DNA of 64,000 nucleotides, from contig CBDCYR010000005.1 of assembly GCA_965224275.1 (NCBI GenBank), positions 868,001 to 932,000 on the forward strand. Direction: 5' to 3'. Positions 43,628 through 53,423 of this stretch are shown piece by piece. The DNA is from CAUZWH01 sp965224275 (GTDB lineage Bacteria; Pseudomonadota; Alphaproteobacteria; SHVV01). Position numbers and translations under genes: made by a program. Each line of letters begins with the position of its first letter. Position 1 is the stretch's first letter. The notes beneath the pieces are model-generated. The model was not told the DNA's origin. It saw nothing but the letters and a program-made list of their open reading frames with translations, and made no database searches.

Positions 43628-44401
43628 TCATTTCTGGATGAACACCGCAACCCCGGTGTCGCTAACTGTCGCTAACACGATGTGGGCCGGGTCGCCACTG
43701 GCGGAAATGGATCTCGGCTGGTGGTCATAGCCTTGGTTCGCCAGACCACTGTAGGCTGACCAGCCATCGGTTCGGACGGTCGCGCCAGGCGCCACGGTTG
43801 TTTGGACAAACGGGATCAGGCTCCTCGCAGCCACATCCTCGACGCGGCTCATTCGGATCCGGCCAGTGCCCCGCCCTCGGACTTCCGCCGCAATCGCGAC
43901 GATCGACTTGGTCTTCGTCTGTCGCCCCACGACGCCGGTTTCCCGGCCGCCCACATAGGTTTCGTCCACCTCGACCGCGCCGCCCAGGAGATCACGCCCC
44001 GGCCTCACCATGGCGCGCCGCAACTTGTGCAGCCAAGCCCAGGCGGTCTGATAACTGCCCAGGCCAAGAATGCGTTGCAGGCCGAGCGCACTGACCCCGT
44101 GCTTCTGGTTGGTCACGTACCACATCGCCTGGAACCAAAGGCGCAATGGCTTTCGAGTGCCCTCGAAGATCGTCCCCGCCGTCACCGATGTTTGACGCTG
44201 ACACCGGTTGCATCGCAACTGACCCCGCGCCGTCGGCCAGGCGTCGGTTCCGCAGCAAGACGGGCATCGAAAACCTTCCGGCCAACGAACACGCCCAAGA
44301 AACTCCGCACACGCCGTCTCCGACACGAACCACGCGTCGAATTCAGTCAGGGTGCGCGGGTAGTCGACCCCGCCTTCGGGATGGGATGCCGGGTTCGCCA
44401 T
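43628..44401 (-). pseudogene. IS1595 family transposase, C-terminus lost
   Basis: The frame has a zinc ribbon (FRCPSCCGTDAW, LRCNRCQRQT), the ISXO2-like DDE start VEVDETYVGGRETG and the second Asp in VRTDGWSAYSGL. Family homology ends after ISASGDPAHIVLA near 43680, where about 80 C-terminal residues including the final catalytic Glu should follow. The junction carries a GTCGCTAAC direct repeat. The remnant abuts the amtB promoter region. Confidence 0.8.
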
Positions 44402-44516
44402 CCCAACATATTGACATCACGAGAGCGAAGTGGATACCCTATACACACGATATGACCGGTCTATGTAACAGATGATTTGTCCGGTTTTAGATTTCCTCCA
44501 AATCTGGAGGAATCGG

Positions 44517-44786
44517 ATGCGCCGGACGGAGCAGTTGCAGGGACTGAGATTGATGAAGTTCGAGGATGTCTACGGACGCTGTTATCGGGGTGATTTGAGC
44601 CAGGCCGAGGCCTCGGAGATCCTGGGCATGTCGGAGCGGACGTTCCGGCGCTGGCGGGAGCGCTATGAGGCCGAGGGTGCCGCGGGTTTGTACGACCGGC
44701 GCCTTGAGCGGGTCTCGGCGCGCCGCGCGCCGGTGGACGAGGTGATGCGGGTGCTGGAGCTGTTCGAGACGCGCTACCCGGACTTC
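44517..44786 (+). pseudogene. ISNCY-type transposase, N-terminal fragment
   Basis: The ATG at 44517 follows GGAGGAATCGG. The helix-turn-helix part reads LSQAEASEILGMSERTFRRW followed by GLYDRRLERVSARRAP and LELFETRYPDF, typical of ISNCY/winged transposases. Homology stops at about 44786, where sequence switches to an antisense integrase fragment. The catalytic core is missing. Confidence 0.75.
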
Positions 44787-45010
44787 ATACAGTCGCGTCA
44801 GGCTTCGTCGACGCTCCCGAGCGCCACCGGTCCAAGCGTGAACTTCCGGGATTGGCCTTCCGCGTGCCGGTGATAGACGTAGCTCTTGTGCCCCGACGGC
44901 CTGACCCGGATCCCGAACCCGGCGATACGGGTGTCCCAAACCATGTATTCGACATCCCCGCCTTTGAGCTTGCCGATCCTTGCATCGGTCAGCTTGATCT
45001 TCCTTGCCAT
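44787..45010 (-). pseudogene. Site-specific integrase, N-terminal fragment
   Basis: MARKIKLTDARIGKLKGGDV, then RIAGFGIRVRPSGHKSYVYH, is the Arm-DNA-binding N-terminus of a tyrosine integrase. The frame meets TGA where DEARRDC would be expected (CGA to TGA), then breaks off at the ISNCY junction. It begins three bases after the stop of the full-length integrase, so two recombinase genes once stood in tandem. Confidence 0.8.
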
Positions 45011-45013
45011 GGC

Positions 45014-46138
45014 TCAGGCCCTCCGCAGGACCGACGAGACGGTATCGACCGCCTCTCGGGCCGCCGCATCGGCAAAGTTGGTGTATTTGAGCGTGGTCCC
45101 CGGATGATCGTGCCCCAGCAACCGGCCTATGGTCAGGACGGTTTCGCCATGCATGAGGGCGATGCTGGCGTAGGTGTGCCTGAGATCGTGCGGCCGGACA
45201 TCGCGCAGACCGGCTTCCGTGCGCACATCCCGCCAGAAACCTGTGATATCCGACAGATGGTCCAAGTTCCCCCAACTCGATGGAAAGACCCATGCGCTAT
45301 TCCTAGGTAACCGGTCCAGGACCTCCCGCGCGGCGGACGACAGCCAGACCGTTCGCGGCCCGTTCTTGCTATCCCGCAGGAACAGTTTGCCTTCCCTGTA
45401 ATCCTGCCATTTGAGTGTCAGCAGTTCGCCTTTTCGGCACCCCGTCAGTAACAACAGCCGGATAACGGCTACCTGGAACGGGCGCGTCTCGACATAACGG
45501 TTCAGAACCTCGACGACGCGGCGGATCTCATCCGGTGACAGGAAGCGTTCCCGCGCACGGCGGCGGTAACGCTTGATGTCTTTGCAAGGGTTGCTGTCCT
45601 CTGGCCTGTATCCGTACACCTCGGCCTGCCGCAGGATGACCGATAGCACCGGCAGCGACCGGTTCGCCGAGGCCGGCTTCGCGTGAAGGGATTCGAACCA
45701 TTCCAGCACCTCCCGCCGCGTAATGCCGGCAATCGGCCGCCCCTTGAACCAGGGCAGAATATTGTTCTGGTAGTAGTTCAGGTTGACGGCAAACGTGCGC
45801 GGTTTCCAGTGCCTCCGGTAATAGGAGAACACCTCGTCGGCCACCGCCTCGAAAGCGATCTCCGCCGGTAGATCAGGGATACTCTCCTGCCCTTTCCTGA
45901 TACCCGCCAACAATGATCGCGCTTGCGACCGGGCCTCGGCCTCGGGCATTGCGTCGGCATCGCCGATCTTCGTCCAGCGGCGTCGTCTTTCGTGTTGCGT
46001 TTGCAGGAAGTAGCTTTTCTTGCCCGAAGGCAGGATCCTGATCCCGAAGCCTTTAAGGTCGGTATCGCGGATGTCGTAGGTAGAGTTTCGTGGTTTTAGA
46101 CGGTCGACACGATGTTGGTTTAGGGAAAGATTCCGCAT
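45014..46138 (-). CDS. Tyrosine-type site-specific integrase
   Basis: 374 aa, complete. An Arm-binding domain (DTDLKGFGIRILPSGKKSYF) and core-binding SAM-like domain (VLEWFESLHAKPASANRSLP) precede the catalytic domain. The catalytic Arg is in LTGCRKGELL, the HxxR in HDLRHTYAS, the late His in GRLLGHDHPGTT and the nucleophile Tyr in LKYTNF. The start at 46138 follows GGGAG; the site can be masked by the hairpin 46143-46210. It likely moved the surrounding island; no att pair was found. Confidence 0.9.
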   Translation of the reverse strand: MRNLSLNQHRVDRLKPRNSTYDIRDTDLKGFGIRILPSGKKSYFLQTQHERRRRWTKIGDADAMPEAEARSQARSLLAGIRKGQESIPDLPAEIAFEAVADEVFSYYRRHWKPRTFAVNLNYYQNNILPWFKGRPIAGITRREVLEWFESLHAKPASANRSLPVLSVILRQAEVYGYRPEDSNPCKDIKRYRRRARERFLSPDEIRRVVEVLNRYVETRPFQVAVIRLLLLTGCRKGELLTLKWQDYREGKLFLRDSKNGPRTVWLSSAAREVLDRLPRNSAWVFPSSWGNLDHLSDITGFWRDVRTEAGLRDVRPHDLRHTYASIALMHGETVLTIGRLLGHDHPGTTLKYTNFADAAAREAVDTVSSVLRRA

Positions 46139-46142
46139 GTTC

Positions 46143-46210
46143 TTTTCTCCCGTTTCGGGTTGCAACCGGGGCAGGTTTGCGATGCATACCCCGAGGAGAA
46201 CGGGAGAAAA
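46143..46210 (-). promoter_or_regulatory. Shine-Dalgarno-masking inverted repeat of the integrase leader
   Basis: TTTTCTCCCGTT and AACGGGAGAAAA are perfect 12-bp complementary arms about 44 bases apart. In the integrase mRNA the second arm contains the GGGAG ribosome site four bases before the ATG region, so pairing would block translation. Confidence 0.6.
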
Positions 46211-46249
46211 AACGGTGCTAAAGTGGGCAGTTTTGCTTGAGTTTTAACG

Positions 46250-46264
46250 TGCACATTCTGTGCA
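46250..46264. promoter_or_regulatory. Operator-like palindrome upstream of the integrase
   Basis: TGCACATTCTGTGCA is a 6-3-6 inverted repeat in the integrase promoter region. Nearby are two GAACATT direct repeats (about 46307-46325), which could be arm-type sites. No regulator gene is linked. Confidence 0.4.
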
Positions 46265-46590
46265 GAGGTGTGACAAGTCTACGAAACCGTAGATAGTACA
46301 TAAAAGAGAACATTACAAGAACATTCTACGGTTGGGACCGGGTCGATCGCTTGGAGAATCGAGATTTGAAGCGCCCGGTGCGGGACAGGCTGTCAATCGG
46401 CGTCCAAAATTGACCCCCAATCGGCGTGCAATATTGACCCCCCTGAGTGGCACGGCGGAGGTTGTCCCGGTAGTCAATAGGGGGGACCCGAGCGGCTTCG
46501 TGTAGCGCCTTGCGGTGCGCGGAGCGAAGCCGCGTGGGAGGTACGGGTTGACCCAGCGGGGCAAGCGGGCCGCAGGCACGGCCTGCCGGG

Positions 46591-47319
46591 TCAGCAGCGG
46601 TTCTTGAAGCGCCAGCTCTCGTTGCCGGTCTCGATGATCTCGCAATGGTGGGTCAGGCGGTCGAGCAGCGCGGTGGTCATCTTGGGGTCGCCGAAGACGG
46701 AGGGCCATTCGCCGAAAGCGAGGTTGGTGGTGACGATGATCGAGGTGCGCTCGTAGAGCCGGCTCATCAGGTGGAAGAGCAGCTGGCCGCCGGCCTGGGC
46801 GAAGGGCAGGTAGCCAAGTTCGTCGAGGATGACGAAGTCGCGTCGGACGAGTTGGTCCGCGGTACGGCCTTGGCGTCCGGAGCGGAGTTCGGCCTCGAGG
46901 TGGTTGACCAGGTCGACGACGTTGTAGCAGCGGCCACGGGCGCCCTTTCTGATACAGGCGCGGGCGATGGCGACGGCGAGATGGGTCTTGCCGGTGCCGG
47001 TGCCGCCGACCAGCACGATGTTGCGCTTGCTCTCCAGGAAGTCGCCGCCGGCGAGTTCCTGGATCAGGGGCTCATTGCCCGGGGAAGCGGCGAAGTCGAA
47101 GTCGGCCAGCTCCTTGGCCGTCGGCAGCTTGGCGGACGTCATCTGGTACTTGATGGAGCGCGCCTGCTTGTCGGCGACCTCGGTCTGCAGCAGCGTACCG
47201 ATGATCTGCTGCACCGGATGACGGCGCTTGAGCCCGTCGGCGAGGATGTCGTCGTAGGCGGCGCGCATGCCTGCAAGCTTCAGTGCCGTCATCATCGCCA
47301 GCACATCATGACGCTCCAT
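46591..47319 (-). CDS. istB: IS21 helper ATPase
   Basis: 242 aa. Walker A is VGGTGTGKTHLAVAIARA, Walker B is FVILDELGYLPF, sensor SIIVTTNLAFGEW. IstB is the AAA+ regulator of IstA-mediated transposition. It overlaps istA by 14 bases, as in other IS21 elements. It appears intact. Confidence 0.93.
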   Translation of the reverse strand: MERHDVLAMMTALKLAGMRAAYDDILADGLKRRHPVQQIIGTLLQTEVADKQARSIKYQMTSAKLPTAKELADFDFAASPGNEPLIQELAGGDFLESKRNIVLVGGTGTGKTHLAVAIARACIRKGARGRCYNVVDLVNHLEAELRSGRQGRTADQLVRRDFVILDELGYLPFAQAGGQLLFHLMSRLYERTSIIVTTNLAFGEWPSVFGDPKMTTALLDRLTHHCEIIETGNESWRFKNRC

Positions 47320-48829
47320 GACCGGCCTCCCTCAGGCGGTCGTAGCGGCGGCAGTCGGCCACCGGCTGGTGGCGAAGCTGCAGGCCCTCGGGCGTTGGGA
47401 TGGCCGGCGGCGGTGCCGGCTGGCACTGCCGGGCGAGGATGTTGAGCACGACGTCGGCGCTGCAGGCGCCGAAGTCGAGCGCCTCGGCACAGGCCGCCTC
47501 GACCGCCTCCAGCCCGTCCTCCTGAACCGCCGCGAGGATCCTCACGAACTGCCTGTCACCGTCGTCGCAACCCGTCAGCCGGGCCCGTATGCGGCCGAGC
47601 GCGCCGGGCAGTTGCCAGCCCTTGAAGGGCGCGCCGTTCCTCAGCGCACCAGGCTTCCGCGTCAGGATCGGCACGTAGTGCCACGGATCGTAGGCGATCT
47701 CACCGCGCCCGAAGCTCCGGGGATGCTCGGCGACGGTCTCGCCGTCCTGGCGGATGACGATCCGATCGGCGTAGGCCCGCACGTCGACCGGCCGCCCGAC
47801 GGCACGGGCGGCGACGCTGTAGTGGTTGTTGTCGAAGCGCACCAGACAGGTCTTGGACACCGCCACCTCGGTGGCGTGGAAGCCGTCGAAGGGGCCGCGA
47901 TAGGCCATCAGGAAGGGCCGCTCCTCCTCGAACACCTGCCACACCGTCTTGCCCTCGATCGTCGGATGCGGCCGCTTCTTGGCGTCCTCGATACACCGAT
48001 CCATCAGCCACGCGTTGATCTCGGCGTAGGAGCGGCCCCGCGGGATGGGCACGAACAGGCGGCCGCGGACGTCACCCACCTGCCTCTCGACCTGCCCCTT
48101 CTCCCAGCCCGCACCCGGAGTGCACGCCACCGGCTCCACCAGATGGTGGGAGCACAGCTCCAGAAAGCGCCGGTTGTAGGCGCGCTCCTTGCCCACGAAG
48201 ACCATGCTCACCGCCGTCTTCATGTTGTCGTAGATGCCCCGCCGGCAGACCCCGCCGAAGAAGTGGAAGGCCCGTTCGTGCGCCTCGAACACCATCTCCT
48301 GGCTCTCGCGCGGGAAGATCTGAACCAGCTGCATGCGGCTGTAGCAGAGCCGCATGTGCGCCGCCTTCACCTTGGTCGTCACACCCGACAGGCGCGCGTA
48401 CTCGTGGCTCCAGTCGAACTGGTAGGCCTCGCCGGGATCGAAGCTCAGCGGCACAAAACCCTGCGACGGCGACAACAGCCGCCACCGCCGACGCCAGGTC
48501 CTGGCGTAGCGGCGCACCGCGTCGTAGCCGCCGCCATAGCCCAGAGCCGCAAGATCTTCATGAATCCGCAGCAGAGACAGCCGATCCCGGCGCGGCTTCT
48601 TCTCGTTGGCCTCCAGCTGGCGCTCGAGCTCATCCACCCACGGTCCAAGCTTCGGCATCGGCTGGATCTTGCGCTCGTAGCTGTACGAGGTCTCATCGCC
48701 CCGCACCACCTTGCGCACCGTGTTCTTCGAAACCCTCAAATCCCGGGCGATCTTCTTGATCGGAACGCCCCTCACCAGATGATCCCGACGGATCCGCGCA
48801 ATCGTCTCCACAACCAGCATCTCCCCCAC
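47306..48829 (-). CDS. istA: IS21 transposase
   Basis: 507 aa. N-terminal HTH (IKKIARDLRVSKNTVRKVVR) and DDE core: first Asp in YQFDWSHEYARL, second in YDNMKTAVSM, Glu in GWEKGQVERQVGDVR. C-terminal beta-barrel region is present. Apparently intact, upstream of and overlapping istB. Confidence 0.93.
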   Translation of the reverse strand: MGEMLVVETIARIRRDHLVRGVPIKKIARDLRVSKNTVRKVVRGDETSYSYERKIQPMPKLGPWVDELERQLEANEKKPRRDRLSLLRIHEDLAALGYGGGYDAVRRYARTWRRRWRLLSPSQGFVPLSFDPGEAYQFDWSHEYARLSGVTTKVKAAHMRLCYSRMQLVQIFPRESQEMVFEAHERAFHFFGGVCRRGIYDNMKTAVSMVFVGKERAYNRRFLELCSHHLVEPVACTPGAGWEKGQVERQVGDVRGRLFVPIPRGRSYAEINAWLMDRCIEDAKKRPHPTIEGKTVWQVFEEERPFLMAYRGPFDGFHATEVAVSKTCLVRFDNNHYSVAARAVGRPVDVRAYADRIVIRQDGETVAEHPRSFGRGEIAYDPWHYVPILTRKPGALRNGAPFKGWQLPGALGRIRARLTGCDDGDRQFVRILAAVQEDGLEAVEAACAEALDFGACSADVVLNILARQCQPAPPPAIPTPEGLQLRHQPVADCRRYDRLREAGHGAS

Positions 48830-48936
48830 CTCGTCTGTCCAAACAACAAGGTGTGTTCAAGAGCACAAAACCAGGGGGGTCAATTTTGGGCGCCGATAAC
48901 CCCCAATAGGGGGTCAATATTCCACGCCGAACAACA

Positions 48937-50296
48937 GACCAGGCGAACAAGCCGGTGACAGACACCGACATAAGGGCGCATCTGGCTGAGCGCTGGTCGC
49001 GCTCGCAGCCCAAGGAGGCGGCGCTCGATTACATCGCGGACGGCGCCTGGCGGGATCCACGGGAGGATGTTCGGAAGGTTCGTGCCGCGAAGGAAGCGCG
49101 GCCGAAAACAAGCGAGACACGCCCGCCGGCGAACGACAACGCGCTAATCCGCATCGCCGGAGAGATCCGCCATACCGCCCTCGGCTGGCGCCACGGGGCG
49201 GCGGTGGACACGTTTGCGGCAGAGCGCGGCGAGGTGATGGCGGCATGGGAGGTGCTACGCGAGCGGACCCGAGCCGAAGGGGATGCGGTGGCGCTCAGCC
49301 CGGCCTTCCGCGACACACTCGACAGCCACGCGGTGCTTCTAAAGCAGGCCGCTCCATTCCGCGCCAGGCCTCGGACCTTCGACCGATTGCTCGCCGAGCG
49401 CGCCGGCATCGGCCGGCAGGATCTCGACGCCTTCGAGGCGCTTCATGCCCGCGCCGGCACGTATCGGCGCTCCACTGCCCTCAAGGCGGCGCAGATACGG
49501 CGGATGGAGGCCGCCCCGGAGCAGGAACGCACGGTCGCGCCTGTCACGGCCGAAGCCGCCGCACAGGCCGTCACACGATCCACAGAGGCGAATGCAGCGC
49601 CCAAGCCGGTGGACACCGCCGCACCGGACTGGCGGGCACTCTACGACGCCTTGCAGCAGGACTGGAACGGGATGATCGACCGTTCCGCGCAGCCCGATCT
49701 GCCATTGCTTCTTGAGGAAGGTTACGCTGCGCTGTTCCGCCGCGTGCGTGATCTCGCGGAACATCCGCAAGTTGCCGAAACGGAACGCAACGTGCTTGCG
49801 GAACTGATCGAGTATCACGACGGCGAGGCCGTAGCGCGTGATACCGTCCGGGACTATCTCACGGCGGCGGAGCGTCATGTACAGGCCTGCGAGCCTCTCC
49901 GGCGGGTGGCCCGCCAACCCGGGCATCCACCTGTCGGAGGTCGCCGGCTATACGGAATGGACCGGTGAAGCCCGTAGGCTGGCCGAAACGGGTAAGGCCA
50001 TTCTCAAGGACGAGGACAGCTACGCTCCCTGGCTCGACACTATCGCGGCCGGAAAGCACCGCGCGAAGTTGACCGTCGACCAGTTGCGGCACCGGATCGA
50101 GGAAGGCCGCGTCGAGGCTCCGCAGGCGGAGGAACGCCAGGCCCAACGCGAACCGGCCTCGAAGCAGGAGGAAGGCATCGCCTATATCCTCAACGATCCA
50201 GAGAAGCTTCAGGAGTTTCGAAAGCGGCGCGAGGAGCGCCAGCGCAAGGAGGGCAAGGAGCAGCGGAAGGGCCGGCACTGGAGCATGCGTATGTAG
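48937..50296 (+). pseudogene. Conjugative relaxase C-terminal remnant, frameshifted
   Basis: The frame is open from the IS21 end and reads AERWSRSQPKEAALDYIADG and LAERAGIGRQDLDAFEALHA, resembling the C-terminal region of TraA/MobA-type relaxases. Near 49900 the frame shifts: NPGIHLSEVAGYTEWTGEAR and the charged tail (EFRKRREERQRKEGKEQRKG) continue in another frame to 50296. The relaxase and helicase domains are missing, cut off by IS21. It shows that a conjugative or mobilisable element was once here. Confidence 0.65.
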
Positions 50297-50444
50297 CCCA
50301 GGCCGGGAACGACGAACGACATGCGTCTCTTACGGAATGGCCCGGCTGTACCGCCCCAGATCGCATCGACGGACTAAGAATCGCGAGAAACACCCATCCA
50401 CCGGCTGCAAATGTCGGATTTAGGTTTAATTTTGGATTCTCCAC

Positions 50445-50807
50445 GTGAGTTATGCCTTCGTGCCCATCGGCATGGTGGCCATGGGCACGGCGGTTCTGTG
50501 GCCCGGTGCGCTCTTGAATGTCGCCGTGCAGCACATCTGGATGGCGGGGGCCATCGGCCTCATGACCCTTGCCGTCATGACCCGTGCGACCCTTGGCCAT
50601 ACCGGCCACGCCTTGACGGCCGGCGCCGGAACGACGGGGGTTTATCTGGCGGTGATCGCCTCGGTGCTTGTGCGGTTGTTGGGCGGCGTGTTGCCGGAAT
50701 GGGCATGGTTGCTCTACACCGTGTCCGCCATCTTGTGGTGTTCCGCTTTCGCAGGTTTCGCGGTTCTCTACGGGTCTCTCCTGACTCGCTCGCCCGCGGA
50801 AAGTTAG
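50445..50807 (+). pseudogene. NnrS family protein, C-terminal fragment
   Basis: About 120 aa with three to four membrane segments. LNVAVQHIWMAGAIGLMTLA and VMTRATLGHTGHALTAGAG are signature NnrS sequences. NnrS is a haem-copper membrane protein linked to nitric oxide metabolism and normally about 400 aa, so most of the gene is gone. It is convergent with the NO reductase, its usual neighbour. Confidence 0.85.
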
Positions 50808-50835
50808 CCGGACGCGGAGCCGCCCATGGGACGCG

Positions 50836-53127
50836 CTATGGATCTCGGCTCGTGCGCAAGCCGACTTCCATCCGTACCAGGAAGATGAGCAGCAACAGGG
50901 CCCCCAACGCGAACACGATATCGCCCGGTACGCGCAACCACACCAGCGTCTCCATCAGCGGCGAATGCAGAAGCTCAGGCGTGCGTGCGTGCCAGTAGCC
51001 TTGATCGAATGAGATCAGCGCCTGGACGATGCCCTGCGGCAGAAGCGAGCCGAACACCATCAGCGCCAGCCCACCGTTGAAGAGCCAGAACACCCATTTC
51101 AGCGTGCGGTCGGACCACGCACCGGCCGCCTGCGGCAGATCGCGGCGACACAGCAGCATGAGGCCGATGCCGAGCATGCCGTAGACGCCGAACAGCGCCG
51201 CGTGGGCGTGCGCCGGCGTGGTCATCAACCCCTGCAAGTAATAAAGCGATAGCGGTGGATTGATCAGGAAGCCGAGCACTCCGGCGCCGACGAGGTTCCA
51301 GAACGCGACCGCCAGGAAGAACATCAGCGGCAGGTGATAGCGCTGGACCCACGGCGCTTGCCGTTCCGCGCGCCAGTGATCATGGGCCTCGAAGGCGATC
51401 AGCGCGAGCGGCACGACTTCGAGCGCCGAGAACACCGCCCCGAGCGCCAGAACCGATTCCGGCATGCCGGTAAAATACAAGTGGTGGAAGGTGCCGAGGA
51501 CGCCACCGCCGAGAAAGATCATGGCCGAGAACATGACGTAGATCGCGGCGGTCGAGGGACGCAGAAGCCTCATGTGTACAAAGGCCCAAGCCACCCATGC
51601 GGTCGCGAACACTTCGAACACGCCCTCAACCCAGAGATGCACGACCCACCACCGCCAGTATTCGGCGACCGTCAGGTGGGTGTCGCGGTCGTAGAGGAAC
51701 CCGGCACCGAACAACAGCGCAATGCCGGCCGTAGAGAGAAGCAACAGGATCAGGAGGTGTTTGTCGGGACCCGCTTTGCGGATGGCGGGCACCAGGCAAC
51801 GCATCATCAAGACCAGCCAGATCAGCAGGCCGGCAAAAATCAAAAGCTGCCAAAAGCGCCCCATATCGAGGTACTCGTAGCCCTGATGCCCAAACCAGTA
51901 GACCAGCGCGGGATCGGTCATGTTTCCGGTCAGGGTGAGCCACTCACCGGCGAGCGAGCCCAGAACAGCGATCACCAGCGCCGCCCACAGGGCATCCACG
52001 CCCAGTCGTTGCAAGGGCGGCTCGAATCCGGCGATCAGCGGTGCCAGATACAGTCCCGCACCGAGCCAAGCCGTCGCAATCCATAGCACCGCGAGCTGCA
52101 CATGCCACGTGCGAGTCAACGCATAGGGCGCGACCTCCGACAAGAGAATGCCATAGAAGTCATGGCCCTCGACGGCATAATGCGCGGTCACTGCGCCGAG
52201 AGCGATCTGCAGAGCAAGCAGAACGGCGACGATCCAGATGTATTTGACCACGCCCCGCATCGAGGCGGTGGGCTGAACGGCCGCCATCGGATTGGTGCTC
52301 GGATAGCCCTCCAACGGCTGGATATCCTTCTGCCATTCGTCGCGTTCGCGCAGAAAGAACCAGCACAGCGCACCGGTGGCGGCGATCAGCAGAACCACCG
52401 ACACGAACGTCCAGATGAACGTCGAGCTTGTCGGCCGGTTGCCGACCAGCGGCTCGTGCGGCCAATTGTTGGTGTAGGTAACGGTATCGTCAGGCCGCAA
52501 CGTGGCCGCGGCCCATGAGGTCCACCACCACCACGCCGCGAGCTTGCGGATTTCCTCATCGGGTTCGGGACCGAGAGGCTGGTTGGGGATGGCGAAAGCC
52601 TCGCGCATGGCCTCGGCGTCGGGGCCGTCGCCGCTGCCGCCGAACAGCGCCGTGTAATGCGCGATCACGGTTTCGATGGCGCGCGCGCGATCACGGGAGA
52701 TGACGATCCGGTTGGTCTTAGGATCGTAGGTGTTGACGCGAATGCGTGCGGCAAGTGCCGCGATGCGTGCGGCCCGCTCTGGCACCGAGACGGCGGCAAG
52801 GTCGCCGTCTGCCTCGAGCATCGCCAGCGCTTCGCGGTGTAGAACATCGGCCGTCCAGTCGGGCGCCAGATAGCCGCCGTGGCCCCACACCGAGCCCAGC
52901 TCCATGCCGCCGAGGCGACGCCAGACATCACGCCCGTCGTGGACGTCGCTGCTTGTGAAGACCACGGAAGACGTCTCGCCGTCGACCATGACCACTTGTT
53001 CGGGCAATGGCGGCGCTTGCTGGAACGACCGGCCGCCGATCAGAAGCAGAATCCCGAACATCACGACGAGCAGGACGGCGAACATCGTCCAAAGTCTCTT
53101 GATGGTGAAGAATTCGCGGTAGTTCAT
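50836..53127 (-). CDS. norZ: Quinol-dependent nitric oxide reductase (qNOR)
   Basis: 763 aa, full length. A TM anchor (MFAVLLVVMFGILLLIGG) and periplasmic cytochrome-c-like extension without haem motif (LGGMELGSVWGHGGYLAPDW) precede a NorB-type haem-copper core with about 13 helices. Ligand His regions include RTWHVQLAVLWIATAW, YWRWWVVHLWVEGVFE, GTFHHLYFTGMPE and TTPAHAHAALFGVYGML. It reduces NO to N2O with electrons from quinol, for detoxification or denitrification. No accessory norD/E/Q genes are present, as usual for qNOR. An NnrS tail lies at its 3' side. Confidence 0.94.
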   Translation of the reverse strand: MNYREFFTIKRLWTMFAVLLVVMFGILLLIGGRSFQQAPPLPEQVVMVDGETSSVVFTSSDVHDGRDVWRRLGGMELGSVWGHGGYLAPDWTADVLHREALAMLEADGDLAAVSVPERAARIAALAARIRVNTYDPKTNRIVISRDRARAIETVIAHYTALFGGSGDGPDAEAMREAFAIPNQPLGPEPDEEIRKLAAWWWWTSWAAATLRPDDTVTYTNNWPHEPLVGNRPTSSTFIWTFVSVVLLIAATGALCWFFLRERDEWQKDIQPLEGYPSTNPMAAVQPTASMRGVVKYIWIVAVLLALQIALGAVTAHYAVEGHDFYGILLSEVAPYALTRTWHVQLAVLWIATAWLGAGLYLAPLIAGFEPPLQRLGVDALWAALVIAVLGSLAGEWLTLTGNMTDPALVYWFGHQGYEYLDMGRFWQLLIFAGLLIWLVLMMRCLVPAIRKAGPDKHLLILLLLSTAGIALLFGAGFLYDRDTHLTVAEYWRWWVVHLWVEGVFEVFATAWVAWAFVHMRLLRPSTAAIYVMFSAMIFLGGGVLGTFHHLYFTGMPESVLALGAVFSALEVVPLALIAFEAHDHWRAERQAPWVQRYHLPLMFFLAVAFWNLVGAGVLGFLINPPLSLYYLQGLMTTPAHAHAALFGVYGMLGIGLMLLCRRDLPQAAGAWSDRTLKWVFWLFNGGLALMVFGSLLPQGIVQALISFDQGYWHARTPELLHSPLMETLVWLRVPGDIVFALGALLLLIFLVRMEVGLRTSRDP

Positions 53128-53423
53128 GACGACGCCCTTTTGCGACTCCGCAATGGATTCGGCATTGTGGGCGCCAGGAATAGATTACATTGTGGTCGAT
53201 GGAAATAGAGATTAACTGGGATTCCCCATGTTGGAACCGATGCACGCGGGAAAGCGTGCCAAAATCGTCCCGGATTGGCAAGCCGCTTGCTGCTGACGGT
53301 CGGCGTTGGCCACGTGCGCGATAGAGGGGGCTGGGGGCCCTGGCGGCGTCCGATATTGGGTTCGAACGACATTCGAGACGCACCGGTCCCGTGATCGGCC
53401 AGCGGGGATTGGTCTGCCGACGG

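Larger units (their letters stand above)
46391..48936 (-). mobile_element. IS21-family insertion sequence
   Basis: The ends start TGT and finish ACA. Inside each end are the IS21-type multiple repeats: TCGGCGTCCAAAATTGACCC and CGGCGTGCAATATTGACCCC on the left, with the mirrored set on the right. It holds istA and istB. The flanks GGACAGGC and GACCAGGC may be a diverged 8-bp target duplication. It interrupts the 5' part of a relaxase gene. Confidence 0.9.

Noticed and set aside
42568..43641. 357-aa open frame opposite amtB
   Set aside because: Shadow of amtB; composition is Asp/Arg/Gly-rich with no family likeness.
47318..48958. 546-aa open frame opposite istA
   Set aside because: GC-rich shadow of a clear IS21 transposase, Arg/His/Pro-rich composition with no domains.
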